Origin: Cytophagales bacterium
GTDB taxonomy: Bacteria; Bacteroidota; Bacteroidia; Cytophagales; Spirosomataceae
Length of the DNA stretch: 64,000 nt
NCBI GenBank assembly: GCA_013298125.1
Contig: JAAFJP010000024.1
Location: 33,572 to 97,571 of the forward strand
Direction: 5' to 3'
Shown: piece by piece, positions 25,796 through 34,690 of the stretch
How positions within the stretch are numbered: position 1 is the first letter of the stretch
Layout of the letters: each line of letters starts with the position of its first letter
Made by a program: the position numbers and the translations under genes
The notes under the pieces: model-generated
What the model saw: only the letters and a program-made list of their open reading frames with translations
Databases searched by the model: none
Told to the model about the DNA's origin: nothing

Positions 25796-27100
25796 TCAAT
25801 GCCCCCAAAACAAAGCCCCAACTGCAAATAAATCTATAATCCACAACGTTACAGACACTTCTTTATATTTTCCAGAGGCTACTTTCAAGATTGTCCAAGA
25901 CAAAAATCCCCAGATAATTCCTTGTGTGATTGAATACGAAAAAGGTATCAAAATCATAGCCAAAAATGCTGGAATGGCATCATCCAACTTTGTCCAATTG
26001 ATTTTGGTGATAGGTTTTATCATAAAAACACCCACAATTACCAAAGCTGGTGCAGTGGCAATGGCAGGAATAATGGACAATAAAGGCGATAAAAACATGA
26101 AGGGCAAAAATAATAATCCTGCCGTGATGGCGGTCAATCCCCGTCGTCCGCCTTGCTCGATTCCTACGGCTGATTCTATGTAGGCTGTTCCTGGGCTTGT
26201 ACCCAAAACACCCGCCAATAAAGTGGCAACTGCATCCGTTAAAAGTGATTGTTTGATATTGCGAGGTTCGCCGTTGTCGTCGTACAGATAAGATGCCTCA
26301 GAAAGTCCTACAAAAGTGGAAAGGCTATCGAAAAGGTCAGTGAAAACGAAGGCAAAAATGATGGGTAATAACGACCATTTCATCGAACCAAGGATGTCCA
26401 ACTGACCAATCAAACTGAAATCTGGTTTGGCAAAAACGCCTTGAAAATTGACCAATGTTTTCTGTCCAAAATTAATCACCGAAGCATCGCCCCAGTATCT
26501 TCCAATGGGTATTGCCAGTAAGGTTGTAAAGATTATTCCAATAATTATTCCGCCACTTACTTTCCGAATTATCAAGGCTGAGGTCAGAAATAAGCCGAAT
26601 AAAAAGGTCAAAATAATGGGGTCATTTAGCTTTGCGATACCAACTAAGGTAGCGGGATTAGGTACGATAAATTTAGCATTTTCAAAACCTATCAAGCTGA
26701 TAAACAGACCAATACCCGCTGAAATTGCAAAACGTAGAGGTTTAGGAATAGCTTTTACAATATAAGTTCTAACGTTAAAAATGGACAATATCAAAAAGAA
26801 AATCCCCGCCCAAAAAACAGCTCCCAAAGCCACTTGATAAGAAATCCCCATACCCTTGACGGCAGTAAATGTGAAAAAAGCATTCATGCCCATACCAGGA
26901 GCAACCACGATAGGATTGCGGGCGTAAACTCCCATCATTATACTACAAAAAAAGGATAACAAAACAGTTGCCGTCAGTACGGCAGAGAAGGGCATTCCTG
27001 TTTGGGAAAGTATGCTTGGATTGACAACAATGATGTACATCGTTGCTAAAAATGAACTTACACCAGCAAGAATTTCGGTTTTTTGAGTAGTAGGAGACAT
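25796..27100 (-). CDS. NCS2 family permease, AzgA-type (purine uptake)
   Basis: 434-aa inner-membrane transporter with about 12-14 hydrophobic segments. AzgA-subfamily marks: SFLATMYIIVVNPSIL near the N-terminus, VVAPGMGMNAFFTFT, and the SLSTFVGLSEASYL and GTSPGTAYIESAVGIEQGGR segments. The closest characterised proteins move adenine, guanine and hypoxanthine by proton symport; the exact substrate here is inferred. Single gene, convergent with the OmpA-type gene. Confidence 0.9.
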   Translation of the reverse strand: MSPTTQKTEILAGVSSFLATMYIIVVNPSILSQTGMPFSAVLTATVLLSFFCSIMMGVYARNPIVVAPGMGMNAFFTFTAVKGMGISYQVALGAVFWAGIFFLILSIFNVRTYIVKAIPKPLRFAISAGIGLFISLIGFENAKFIVPNPATLVGIAKLNDPIILTFLFGLFLTSALIIRKVSGGIIIGIIFTTLLAIPIGRYWGDASVINFGQKTLVNFQGVFAKPDFSLIGQLDILGSMKWSLLPIIFAFVFTDLFDSLSTFVGLSEASYLYDDNGEPRNIKQSLLTDAVATLLAGVLGTSPGTAYIESAVGIEQGGRRGLTAITAGLLFLPFMFLSPLLSIIPAIATAPALVIVGVFMIKPITKINWTKLDDAIPAFLAMILIPFSYSITQGIIWGFLSWTILKVASGKYKEVSVTLWIIDLFAVGALFWGH

Positions 27101-27150
27101 GAGAATGAATTGGATTACTTATCCCCCTAAGTTACACAAGTTTTTGAGAA

Positions 27151-28239
27151 TTACGAAATCCGCAAAACCATCGACTCCAAAGTCAATCCTGGTCCAAAAG
27201 CACAGCTCAAAATGTTCTTGTTTCGGTCTGATTCTGAGGTATTTTTTAAGATTTCTTTCAAGACAAAAAGGACGGTACAAGAGGACATATTGCCGTAGTT
27301 TTTTAGCACATCATACGAAAATCTGTTGTCCTCTCTCGTAATCTCCAAAGCCGTTTCGATGGCTTCTAAAATTGCCTTTCCGCCTGGGTGCATGGCGTAC
27401 AAAGCAATGTCATTATTAGATATTCCTGCATTAACTAATAATCTATCAATCAATGACTTAATACCCGATTTTACTAATTTGGGAATGTAGGAAGTTAGCG
27501 TCATTTCAAAGCCAAAATCTGCCACTTGCCAAGCCATGTCTTGCTTACCTTCAAAGTATAAATCACAGAAAAAGGAACGCATTTCGAGACTTTTTTCACG
27601 CCCTTCTGATTCTACCAAAACAGCGGCAGCACCATCGGCAAAAAGGGCGTTGGATAGCAAGAAATCTTCATCCATTTTTTTCTGAAAATGAAGCGTACAC
27701 AATTCTACACAAACGACTAAAACCTTGGATTTTGGGTGGGCTTTGCAGATGGTATCCGCCATTTTCAAGCCATTAAAAGCTCCGTAACAACCCATAAAAT
27801 TGATGGCTGTTCGTTGGATGGTGGTGTTTAATCCTAACGATGCAATAATCTCAATGTCCAAACCTGGGGCGTACATACCCGTACAACTGACCGTGATGAT
27901 ATGCGTAATTCCGATATTTTGAATGTCTTGATTTAAGTTTTCGATTGCTTCCAAACAAAGCGGTAAAGCATATTTTTGATACGCTTGCATTCGTTGAGAA
28001 ATACTTGGAAACGGCTCTAAATCAGGGCTTTGAGGATAAAATTCGTATTCAGAAAAAGATTTGCCATAATCTTTCAAAACAGAATATCGTTGGTCGATTT
28101 TGGTGGTGCGATAGAGGGCTTTGAGTCTTCGTTGGTCATAGTCGTTCATTTGCAAAGCCGAAGCCATAAACTCGGCAATTTGCATTTGCGGGAAACAATT
28201 TTCTGGAACGGCTGTGCCAATGGATGTGATAAAACTCAT
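27151..28239 (-). CDS. Type III polyketide synthase (chalcone synthase-like)
   Basis: 362 aa, thiolase fold. All three catalytic residues of type III synthases are in place: C151 in NFMGCYGAFNG, H284 in YAMHPGGKA and N317 in NYGNMSSC. These enzymes condense a starter acyl-CoA with malonyl-CoA to form pyrones or resorcinol-type products. The starter cannot be told from sequence. An alpha/beta hydrolase gene lies 90 bp upstream on the same strand and may share a product pathway. Confidence 0.92.
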   Translation of the reverse strand: MSFITSIGTAVPENCFPQMQIAEFMASALQMNDYDQRRLKALYRTTKIDQRYSVLKDYGKSFSEYEFYPQSPDLEPFPSISQRMQAYQKYALPLCLEAIENLNQDIQNIGITHIITVSCTGMYAPGLDIEIIASLGLNTTIQRTAINFMGCYGAFNGLKMADTICKAHPKSKVLVVCVELCTLHFQKKMDEDFLLSNALFADGAAAVLVESEGREKSLEMRSFFCDLYFEGKQDMAWQVADFGFEMTLTSYIPKLVKSGIKSLIDRLLVNAGISNNDIALYAMHPGGKAILEAIETALEITREDNRFSYDVLKNYGNMSSCTVLFVLKEILKNTSESDRNKNILSCAFGPGLTLESMVLRIS

Positions 28240-28329
28240 ATATTCTCGATTGGGAATTTTAACAAAATCATATCCCCCTTATTAACATACGAAGTAAGCA
28301 CTATAAAAGTTGCGAAAAAGTCGGCTTAA

Positions 28330-29091
28330 TTACTTTTTGAGAAATTCAGTAGTCTTATCAACCAAGCGTGCATGAGAAGATTCGAGGATAATTAACTCCT
28401 TGTTTTCGAGGTGTTTTGTCAATGGATAAACGTTTTGAATGGGTAATAGTTTATCGTATTTTCCCATAAATATTCTCATCGTAATCTCTTGATTATTAAT
28501 GAGTTGAGTTAAATTTTTCATGTCAAATCTCAACTGATGAAAACCCACCCAAGCCTTGATTAATTGCTCTCTTTTTTCAGAAGAATCTACCATCATTTTG
28601 GCAAATTTTACTACGCTATGGTCTGTAATGCCTATACTTGCGAGCATATTAGCGAAGCCATGAAATTTATGTTGATGATTGACCACGTATTTAAAAATCT
28701 TACGAGTAAAACCAAAACGAGTTGCTAAAACATAAAACGGGTCTTCCGTGATACCATCGGGGGCTAATAAAATAGCTTCTTCAATCCTTTCGGAGAAGGC
28801 TTCGAGTGTTGCCAGTCCAAACCTCCCACCCATGCTGAAACAAATGATGGAGAAGTTTTGAATTTGATTTTCTTGTAAAAATTCACTCAAATATTCTTTC
28901 CAGATTTCTTTGGTAATAATAAGTTCTTCTACTTCACTTTTTCCATGAAAAGGTAAATCGAAAAGATAGGTAGTATATTGATTTTCAAAGGTTTGGGCAA
29001 ATTTTTGAAAACACGAAAAATCCTGCCCCATCCCATGAAAGGCGAGCAGGATTTTATCGGATTTTCCTATTTTTGAATGAAATAATTTCAA
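28330..29091 (-). CDS. Alpha/beta hydrolase
   Basis: 253 aa. Oxyanion-region motif LLAFHGMGQDF near residue 18, nucleophile elbow CFSMGG with S86, and the late His in ESSHARLV; a candidate acid lies in FMGKYDKLLP. No signal peptide, so cytosolic. It lies between the small hypothetical gene (6-bp gap) and the polyketide synthase, suggesting a three-gene unit. Substrate unknown; it might release or modify the polyketide. Confidence 0.85.
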   Translation of the reverse strand: MKLFHSKIGKSDKILLAFHGMGQDFSCFQKFAQTFENQYTTYLFDLPFHGKSEVEELIITKEIWKEYLSEFLQENQIQNFSIICFSMGGRFGLATLEAFSERIEEAILLAPDGITEDPFYVLATRFGFTRKIFKYVVNHQHKFHGFANMLASIGITDHSVVKFAKMMVDSSEKREQLIKAWVGFHQLRFDMKNLTQLINNQEITMRIFMGKYDKLLPIQNVYPLTKHLENKELIILESSHARLVDKTTEFLKK

Positions 29092-29097
29092 TTTGTT

Positions 29098-29307
29098 TTA
29101 AGCGGCTTGACCGTGAATTTCTACTTCAATATCAAACTCATGAAGCAACTCCTTTATTTGATTTGAATATTGAAATTTAAGTCTTTGATAACCATCAATT
29201 GCCAAAATATCTGGATTGGGTTGGCTTTTGTGAATATGAATAATATCATTCAATCCATCTACTCTTTCCAAAATTTCAACTATTGATTTTATGGCATATT
29301 TTTTCAT
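29098..29307 (-). CDS. Small hypothetical protein, 69 aa
   Basis: Starts MKKYAIKSIVEILERVDGLN and ends DIEVEIHGQAA; soluble, mixed helix and strand, no family recognised. The frame opens at 29340, but ATG 29307 is the better start. Its stop is 6 bp from the hydrolase start, which supports co-transcription and a real gene. Confidence 0.55.
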   Translation of the reverse strand: MKKYAIKSIVEILERVDGLNDIIHIHKSQPNPDILAIDGYQRLKFQYSNQIKELLHEFDIEVEIHGQAA

Positions 29308-29388
29308 AAAATTAATGATTTTCAAATTAAAAATTGCCAAAAGGCATCTCGTTAAAAGAGTTTAAAATCTAATGTTACGAGATTTATT

Positions 29389-29544
29389 AAGGCTAAGCAT
29401 CTCCGATGCTGAAATTGCCCATATAATATTTTCTACAAAGGTTAGACTTCTCCGAAGTGGTTTTATTTGATATTACTTCGGAGAAGTATGACCTTTGTAG
29501 TAAGGAAAAAGTAGTGGAGAATAGCATCGGAGATGCTTAACCTT
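29389..29544. repeat. Nested palindromic element, copy 1
   Basis: Outer arms AAGGCTAAGCATCTCCGATG(CT) (29389-29410) and AGCATCGGAGATGCTTAACC(TT) (29523-29544) pair almost perfectly. Inside, CTACAAAGGTTAGACTTCTC... (29433-29458) pairs with ...GAGAAGTATGACCTTTGTAG (29475-29500). A second copy with the same architecture lies at 31567-31719, and the two bracket one transporter gene. Confidence 0.88.
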
Positions 29545-29598
29545 TGCATTTCTTAGAGCCTTCGTGATTTAGATGCACATATTCTTTCTTGAAAAAAA

Positions 29599-31200
29599 TC
29601 AATGCCCTTTCCCGCCACCTTTCACAACTTCCTTATCAAAGTCGATGCCTTGTTTACGCAAAACGCCTTGTACGATGATTCCGAAAATGAATAGATACAC
29701 AAAACAAGCCGCCGCCAATAAATAGGATTGTTGGATGCCAACGGTATCTGCCAATTTTCCTTGTACCACTGGAATAATTGAACCTCCCAAAATCATCATA
29801 ATCAGAAATGCTGCCCCTTGGTTAGTGAATTTACCCAAACCTGCCGTTCCCAAAGAGAAAATACTGGGCCACAAAACCGAACAAAATAAACCGCCTGAAA
29901 TCAATGAAAACAAGGCAACTTTACCCGTTGTCATAACGCCAATAATTGACATGATTGCTCCTAATGCCGTGAAAATCAACAACAAACGTACTGGTTTTTC
30001 CTGACTCGCAAAGTAGGCTAAAATCATAATAACGATACATCCTGCATACGGAAATAAGTCTGATACATCGCCACTGTACAAAGAATTGGCAATCAAAACG
30101 ATGGCAAAAGCGATGAATGGAACGATGACAATCAATATCTTTTTGAGGGATTCAGAAGGATTAAAATTCCCGATAGAAGCCGTCCAACGACCAATCATCA
30201 TACTACCCCAAAAAAGAGATACAAATTTTGAGATTTGAGAAGAATCTAACTTTTCAGTTTCCTTCAAATATTCACCCAAATTTGAGCCAATCGTAACCTC
30301 CACGCCCACATATACGAAGATAGCGGTCATACCCAAAATAGCTTGTGGGTAACTCAAAACTGACTTCGCATTTTCGATTGCCCCTGCCTTTGTAACGACA
30401 GAATAAATCAAATAGCCTACCATCAAAATCAACATCAGAATAAAAGTAAACATGATGGCTGTTTCAATCGAGAACGCCACCGCAACGCCTACACACAGAG
30501 CCAAGAAAGCAAGGGGTAAACCGATAACTTCGTTGCTCACTTGCACGTCTTCCTCATTTTTAATTAGAGGCAATTTAGAAAGCCAAAAGAATAATGCCAT
30601 CAATAAAAAAAGTACACCCAAAATCAAATAAGGACCTTTCACGTCTTCGATAGACGCTCTGGCGGCGGCATCTTTGGCAATAGAACCGAAGATAGCAAAC
30701 GACACCAAAGCGGGTCCGATTGTACCACCAACGTTATTGACAGCACCACCCAAATTGATACGTTGAGCCCCTGTTTCAGGAGGTCCGAGAGCAATCATAA
30801 ATGGCTGAGTGGCAGTTTGTTGGAGAGAAAAACCTAAGCCAACAATGAATAAACCAGCTAACAATAATGGATAAGATGCCGTTTGAGCCGCAGGATAAAA
30901 CAATAATGTTCCAACTGCCGAAATCAACAGACCGATTACGATACCGTTTTTGTAGCCAATTTTATTCAAAATATCTCCACCCATGAGGCGTGAGAAGGCA
31001 AGATAAAGGATTGAGCCAATAAAATAAGCCGCATAAAAGGCAAAATCGACTAATTGGGCTTGGGTTTGAGAAAGGACGAATTTTTCTTTAAATAGTGGAA
31101 TCAAAATTCCGTTGGATGCCGCTACAAAACTCCAAAAAAACCATACGGTCATGAGTGTGTAAAGGGCGGATTGATTACTTTTGGTTGATGCTTGTGCCAT
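29599..31200 (-). CDS. Sugar MFS transporter (FucP/GluP-like)
   Basis: 533-aa inner-membrane protein with about 12 or more hydrophobic segments. The order VWFFWSFVAASNGILIPLFK, then LVDFAFYAAYFIGSILY and GLGFSLQQTATQPFMIALGP is that of the fucose:H+ symporter branch. It is longer than FucP (about 440 aa) owing to extra residues in the central loop region (around 210-280). It is divergent from uxuA, so hexuronate or a related sugar acid is a reasonable guess for the substrate; this is inferred from context only. Confidence 0.87.
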   Translation of the reverse strand: MAQASTKSNQSALYTLMTVWFFWSFVAASNGILIPLFKEKFVLSQTQAQLVDFAFYAAYFIGSILYLAFSRLMGGDILNKIGYKNGIVIGLLISAVGTLLFYPAAQTASYPLLLAGLFIVGLGFSLQQTATQPFMIALGPPETGAQRINLGGAVNNVGGTIGPALVSFAIFGSIAKDAAARASIEDVKGPYLILGVLFLLMALFFWLSKLPLIKNEEDVQVSNEVIGLPLAFLALCVGVAVAFSIETAIMFTFILMLILMVGYLIYSVVTKAGAIENAKSVLSYPQAILGMTAIFVYVGVEVTIGSNLGEYLKETEKLDSSQISKFVSLFWGSMMIGRWTASIGNFNPSESLKKILIVIVPFIAFAIVLIANSLYSGDVSDLFPYAGCIVIMILAYFASQEKPVRLLLIFTALGAIMSIIGVMTTGKVALFSLISGGLFCSVLWPSIFSLGTAGLGKFTNQGAAFLIMMILGGSIIPVVQGKLADTVGIQQSYLLAAACFVYLFIFGIIVQGVLRKQGIDFDKEVVKGGGKGH

Positions 31201-31753
31201 GCGAAATAAAATTTTAGGGGTTTGGTTAATCGTATAATGAATGAATTATTGAATGATGAACGGGGTGCGTAACCTGAGAGAATATTATTTACCCGAATGT
31301 ATCATTCTAATTTAAAATTCAAATCTAACATTTTTCAAAGCAAAAATTGTGCATTTCTGAGATTAGTTAATAATTTGGATTTTAGCTTATCGGCAATTAA
31401 TTGCTTGATATTCAGTCAATTAATTGAAAATCAAAGAGTTAATTGCAGCAAAAATTGAAAAAATATGGGTAAAAATGTAGTAAATAAGTCTTTGAATAAA
31501 TGATTGGCTCCCTACAAGTCAGGAGGGTTTTATGATGAATTATTATCTGATATTAAATAGGATTTGAGGTTAAGCATCTCCGATGCTACTTTCACACACG
31601 ATACTTTCCTACAAATGTTGTACTTCTCCGAAGTAGTATAAAAGTCTTTACTTCGGAGAAGTGTAACATTTGTAGCAAGAAAGTTGAGATACCAAATAGC
31701 ATCGGAGATGCTCAACCTTAAAAAGCTGAATAACTTTTACCAATAACCAACCA
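31201..31753. other. Divergent intergenic region between MFS transporter and uxuA
   Basis: 553 bp. The part nearest the MFS gene (31201-31560) is AT-rich and should carry both promoters; no convincing TTTG/TAnnTTTG pair was located. Repeated AATTAATTG-type tracts occur near 31393-31443. The second half is filled by the nested palindrome at 31567-31719. A 61-aa minus-strand frame across that palindrome is not a gene. Confidence 0.6.
31567..31719. repeat. Nested palindromic element, copy 2
   Basis: Outer arms AGGTTAAGCATCTCCGATGC (31567-31586) and AGCATCGGAGATGCTCAACC (31698-31717); inner arms of 27 bp at 31609-31635 and 31649-31675, which pair perfectly or almost so (CTACAAATGTTGTACTTCTC opens the left arm). 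Length and layout match copy 1 at 29389-29544 although the spacers differ. Confidence 0.88.
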
Positions 31754-32944
31754 ATGCCCTTAGAACAAACATTTCGCTGGTTCGGGACTAACGACCCCGT
31801 TCCGCTATCACATATCCGTCAGGCAGGTGCGACTGGCATCGTGACGGCTCTTCATCATTTGCCCAATGGTATGATTTGGACAATTGATGAAATCCAAAAA
31901 CGTAAACTCGAAATCGAAGCCGCAGGACTGAATTTCTCAGTGGTCGAGAGCGTACCTGTACATGAAGACATCAAAAAACGCTCAGGAAATTATCGTCAAT
32001 ATATCGAAAATTATAAGACTTCTCTCTTGAATCTCGGCAAGGCAGGAATTGATACCGTTTGCTATAATTTTATGCCCGTTTTAGACTGGACACGGACGGA
32101 TTTAGACTTTGCCCTTCCCGATGGCTCAACAGCTCTTCGTTTTGATGCAACTGAGTTTGCAGCTTTTGAAATTCATATTCTGAAAAGACCCAATGCCGAA
32201 GAAAATTATACCGAAGCACAATTAGACAAAGCCAAAGATTGGTTCGTAAAGTCCTCAGAATCAGACAAAAACAAATTAATTCGTAACATTATTGCGGGTT
32301 TACCAGGTAGCGAAGAGAGTTTTACGGTAGAAGAATTTGCGACTGTTTTGCGTGGATATGAAGGTATAGGAGACGCTGAATTACGTCAAAATCTTTACGA
32401 TTTTCTTCGTGAAATTACGCCCATTGCCGAAGAAGCGGGCATCAATTTAGCCATTCATCCCGACGACCCTCCTTATCCAATTTTGGGTTTACCTCGGGTG
32501 GTCAGTACAGAATCTGATGCAAAAAAAATCCTCGAAGCCTACGACAGTCCAAATAATGGGTTGTGCTTTTGTACAGGCAGTTATGGCGTGCGACCAGACA
32601 ATGATTTGGTCGGTATGGTAGAACGCATGGGCGATAGAATCAATTTTATCCACCTCAGAGCCACTAAACGAGATGCCGAGGGTAACTTCCACGAAGCTGA
32701 CCATTTAGACGGAGACGTAGATATGTATGGCGTAATGAAAGCCTTAGTTTTGGAACAAAAAAGTAGAATAGAATCAGGCAGAAAAGATTATCGCCTCCCC
32801 TTCCGCCCCGACCATGGACATAAAATGTTAGATGATTTGAATCCTACGAAAAGAACTAACCCTGGCTATACTGCCATTGGGCGATTGAGAGGTTTAGCGG
32901 AGTTGAGAGGTTTGGAATTAGGGATTTTGAGAGGTTTGGATTGA
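31754..32944 (+). CDS. uxuA: Mannonate dehydratase
   Basis: 396 aa. It dehydrates D-mannonate to 2-keto-3-deoxygluconate in hexuronate (glucuronate) breakdown, in the cytosol, with Fe(II)/Mn(II). Family marks: [20 protein letters not shown] at the start, [58 protein letters not shown] and [12 protein letters not shown]-barrel metal ligands lie in these segments. No uxaC, uxuB or kdgK gene is nearby, so the pathway is scattered or completed elsewhere. Confidence 0.95.
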   Translation: MPLEQTFRWFGTNDPVPLSHIRQAGATGIVTALHHLPNGMIWTIDEIQKRKLEIEAAGLNFSVVESVPVHEDIKKRSGNYRQYIENYKTSLLNLGKAGIDTVCYNFMPVLDWTRTDLDFALPDGSTALRFDATEFAAFEIHILKRPNAEENYTEAQLDKAKDWFVKSSESDKNKLIRNIIAGLPGSEESFTVEEFATVLRGYEGIGDAELRQNLYDFLREITPIAEEAGINLAIHPDDPPYPILGLPRVVSTESDAKKILEAYDSPNNGLCFCTGSYGVRPDNDLVGMVERMGDRINFIHLRATKRDAEGNFHEADHLDGDVDMYGVMKALVLEQKSRIESGRKDYRLPFRPDHGHKMLDDLNPTKRTNPGYTAIGRLRGLAELRGLELGILRGLD

Positions 32945-33043
32945 TTTTATTCAAAACGAAAAATTCTCCCAAAATTTCATTAATATTGTTGTATCATTTA
33001 GGGGTAAATATTCGTTTAATTGTCTGTAATTAAAGGATATTTT

Positions 33044-33149
33044 AACTTAGAGGTGAAGAGGATTAGAGTTAGTATTTTATGCGTTTTGTGTTAGTTCAGA
33101 TTTTGTTTCTCTGTATATCCATTTCTCTAATCCTTTATACTTCTAAGTT
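33044..33149. repeat. Inverted repeat with 25-bp arms
   Basis: AACTTAGAGGTGAAGAGGAT(TAGAG) at 33044-33068 pairs with CTCTAATCCTTTATACTTCT(AAGTT) at 33125-33149, with four mismatches. It fills the gap upstream of the haem-motif lipoprotein and ends 12 bp before its start, so it could fold in the 5' leader. Confidence 0.75.
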
Positions 33150-33160
33150 AAGATTCAACA

Positions 33161-34540
33161 ATGCTATCAACCATGCACAATAATTTACTGAAAGGAGCGA
33201 CTATCATTTTAGGAGCTTTTGCAATCATATCGGCTTGTACCAAACAATCCATCGAAACCGAAACCCCAACTGTATCATCATTCAGCTTGATGCAGGATAA
33301 GATTCTCACGCCCACCTGTGCGACTTCGGGCTGTCATGCTTCCACTTCTGATAAGTCATTTGTTCAGCATGGATTGGTTTTAGAAAAATCAGTAGCTTAC
33401 GAAAATCTGTTTGGGGTTACGCCCGTAAACTTACTCTCGAAGGGGGATGGACACTTGCGTGTGAAGGCGTACAAGTCATTGGAGAGCTTGTTGTACCATA
33501 AATTAAATTGGGACGTAACGCACCACGGCGGTAAACAATACGGTTTACCAATGCCTCTGGGAAGTACCGCTTTGAGCGTTGGACAAATAGAGTTCGTCCG
33601 TCGTTGGATTGAGGCAGGAGCTCCCAAAGCGGGTGAAGTTGCCGATGCTAAATTATTGGATGATAAAACGCCAAGTATATCCTCCAATGAAAATTTTGTA
33701 CCCATGAACTCTCCAAAAACAGAAGGTGTTGAGGGCTTCCAATTGAAAGTAGATAAATTTGAAGTAGCTCCTAATTTTGAGCGTGAGTTGTTTGTGAGAA
33801 GAAATGTTGGCAATAATTCTGAGGTTTATATCAACCGTATCAAGTTGCAGTCACGCCAAAATAGCCACCACATGGTTTTGTATGATTTTAGAAATAAGAC
33901 AGGTTTGCCAGCATTAGACCAAATTAGAGATTTACGTAATCCTGATAATAGCTTAAATCTTATTACAGCAATTCAAGCATCAAATCATGTTTTCTTAGGC
34001 GGAGGTACACAAGCCAATCAAGAATATGTATTTCCAGAAGGGACAGCACTATTGCTTCCAGCTAACTATTCTATGGATTTGAACCCGCATTATTTCAACA
34101 AAACGAAAAATGTATTGTACGGTGAAAATGTAGTAAATCTTTACACTACGGATAAATCAAAGGTGAAATATGTAGTGAAAACGATTGATTTTAATAATAC
34201 AACTTTAAATATTCCAGCGAACCAGAAAACAGTAATTACCAAAGATTTTACATTTAGTACAAACGTCAAAATCGTGTCCTTGACCTCGCATACGCATAAA
34301 TTTGGAGAGAAATATGTTATCAAAATCAAGGGAGGAGCGAGAGACGGAGAAGTAGTTTATGAGAATTTAGACTGGGAACATCCAGCGGTGATAAATTTTG
34401 CCACACCAATTGCTTTGAAAAAGGGTGAAGGCTTGACATCAGTAGTAACTTATAACAATACTTCAAACCAAAAATTAGCCTTCGGACTGACTTCTGATGA
34501 TGAAATGAATATTATTTTTGGGTATTATTATGAGGAGTAG
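33161..34540 (+). CDS. Lipoprotein with c-type haem motif and copper-monooxygenase-like C-terminus
   Basis: 459 aa (a start at 33173 is also possible). Lipoprotein signal GAFAIISAC with Cys26. Residues 53-59 are CATSGCH, a CX4CH variant of the haem-attachment motif, in a cytochrome-like N-terminal domain (to about 150; note HHGGKQYGLPMP and EFVRRWIEAGAP). The second half has NSHHMVLYDFR, LTSHTHKFGEKY (an H-x-H pair) and GLTSDDEMNIIFGYYY. These resemble the copper ligands of ascorbate-dependent type II copper monooxygenases (PHM/DBM fold). The likely role is a periplasmic redox enzyme; the substrate is unknown and the fold call is tentative. Confidence 0.7.
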   Translation: MLSTMHNNLLKGATIILGAFAIISACTKQSIETETPTVSSFSLMQDKILTPTCATSGCHASTSDKSFVQHGLVLEKSVAYENLFGVTPVNLLSKGDGHLRVKAYKSLESLLYHKLNWDVTHHGGKQYGLPMPLGSTALSVGQIEFVRRWIEAGAPKAGEVADAKLLDDKTPSISSNENFVPMNSPKTEGVEGFQLKVDKFEVAPNFERELFVRRNVGNNSEVYINRIKLQSRQNSHHMVLYDFRNKTGLPALDQIRDLRNPDNSLNLITAIQASNHVFLGGGTQANQEYVFPEGTALLLPANYSMDLNPHYFNKTKNVLYGENVVNLYTTDKSKVKYVVKTIDFNNTTLNIPANQKTVITKDFTFSTNVKIVSLTSHTHKFGEKYVIKIKGGARDGEVVYENLDWEHPAVINFATPIALKKGEGLTSVVTYNNTSNQKLAFGLTSDDEMNIIFGYYYEE

Positions 34541-34543
34541 GTT

Positions 34544-34687
34544 AGTAGGCAGTTTTCAGTAGGCAGTGCAATAAAAATTCATAAATTTATCCCATCAAAA
34601 AAGAGGCTTCTAAATTCAAGAAGCCTCTTTTTTGATATTTGAAATGGCAGATTTTCCTGCACACTGCCTACTGAAAACTGCCTACTA
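34544..34687. repeat. Inverted repeat enclosing a terminator
   Basis: TAGTAGGCAGTTTTCAGTAG(GCAGTGC) at 34544-34570 pairs with GCACACTGCCTACTGAAAACTGCCTACTA, 34659-34687 (written here as GCACACTGCC...CTGCCTACTA). The core TAGGCAGTTTTCAGTAGGCAG is perfectly complementary. The terminator at 34595-34635 lies in the loop, so the whole can fold as a stacked hairpin. Confidence 0.82.
34595..34635. terminator. Bidirectional terminator
   Basis: TCAAAAAAGAGGCTTC (34595-34610) and GAAGCCTCTTTTTTGA (34620-34635) form a perfect 16-bp stem with a 9-nt loop between convergent gene ends. Confidence 0.88.
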
Positions 34688-34690
34688 AAA

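Noticed and set aside
29599..31200. Composite transposon carrying the MFS gene
   Set aside because: The bracketing repeats are palindromes without transposase or visible outer target duplication, so transposition as a unit is not supported; kept only as a rearrangement hypothesis.
31530..31715. 61-aa minus-strand frame between the MFS gene and uxuA
   Set aside because: It consists of the nested palindrome; no start context or conservation expected.
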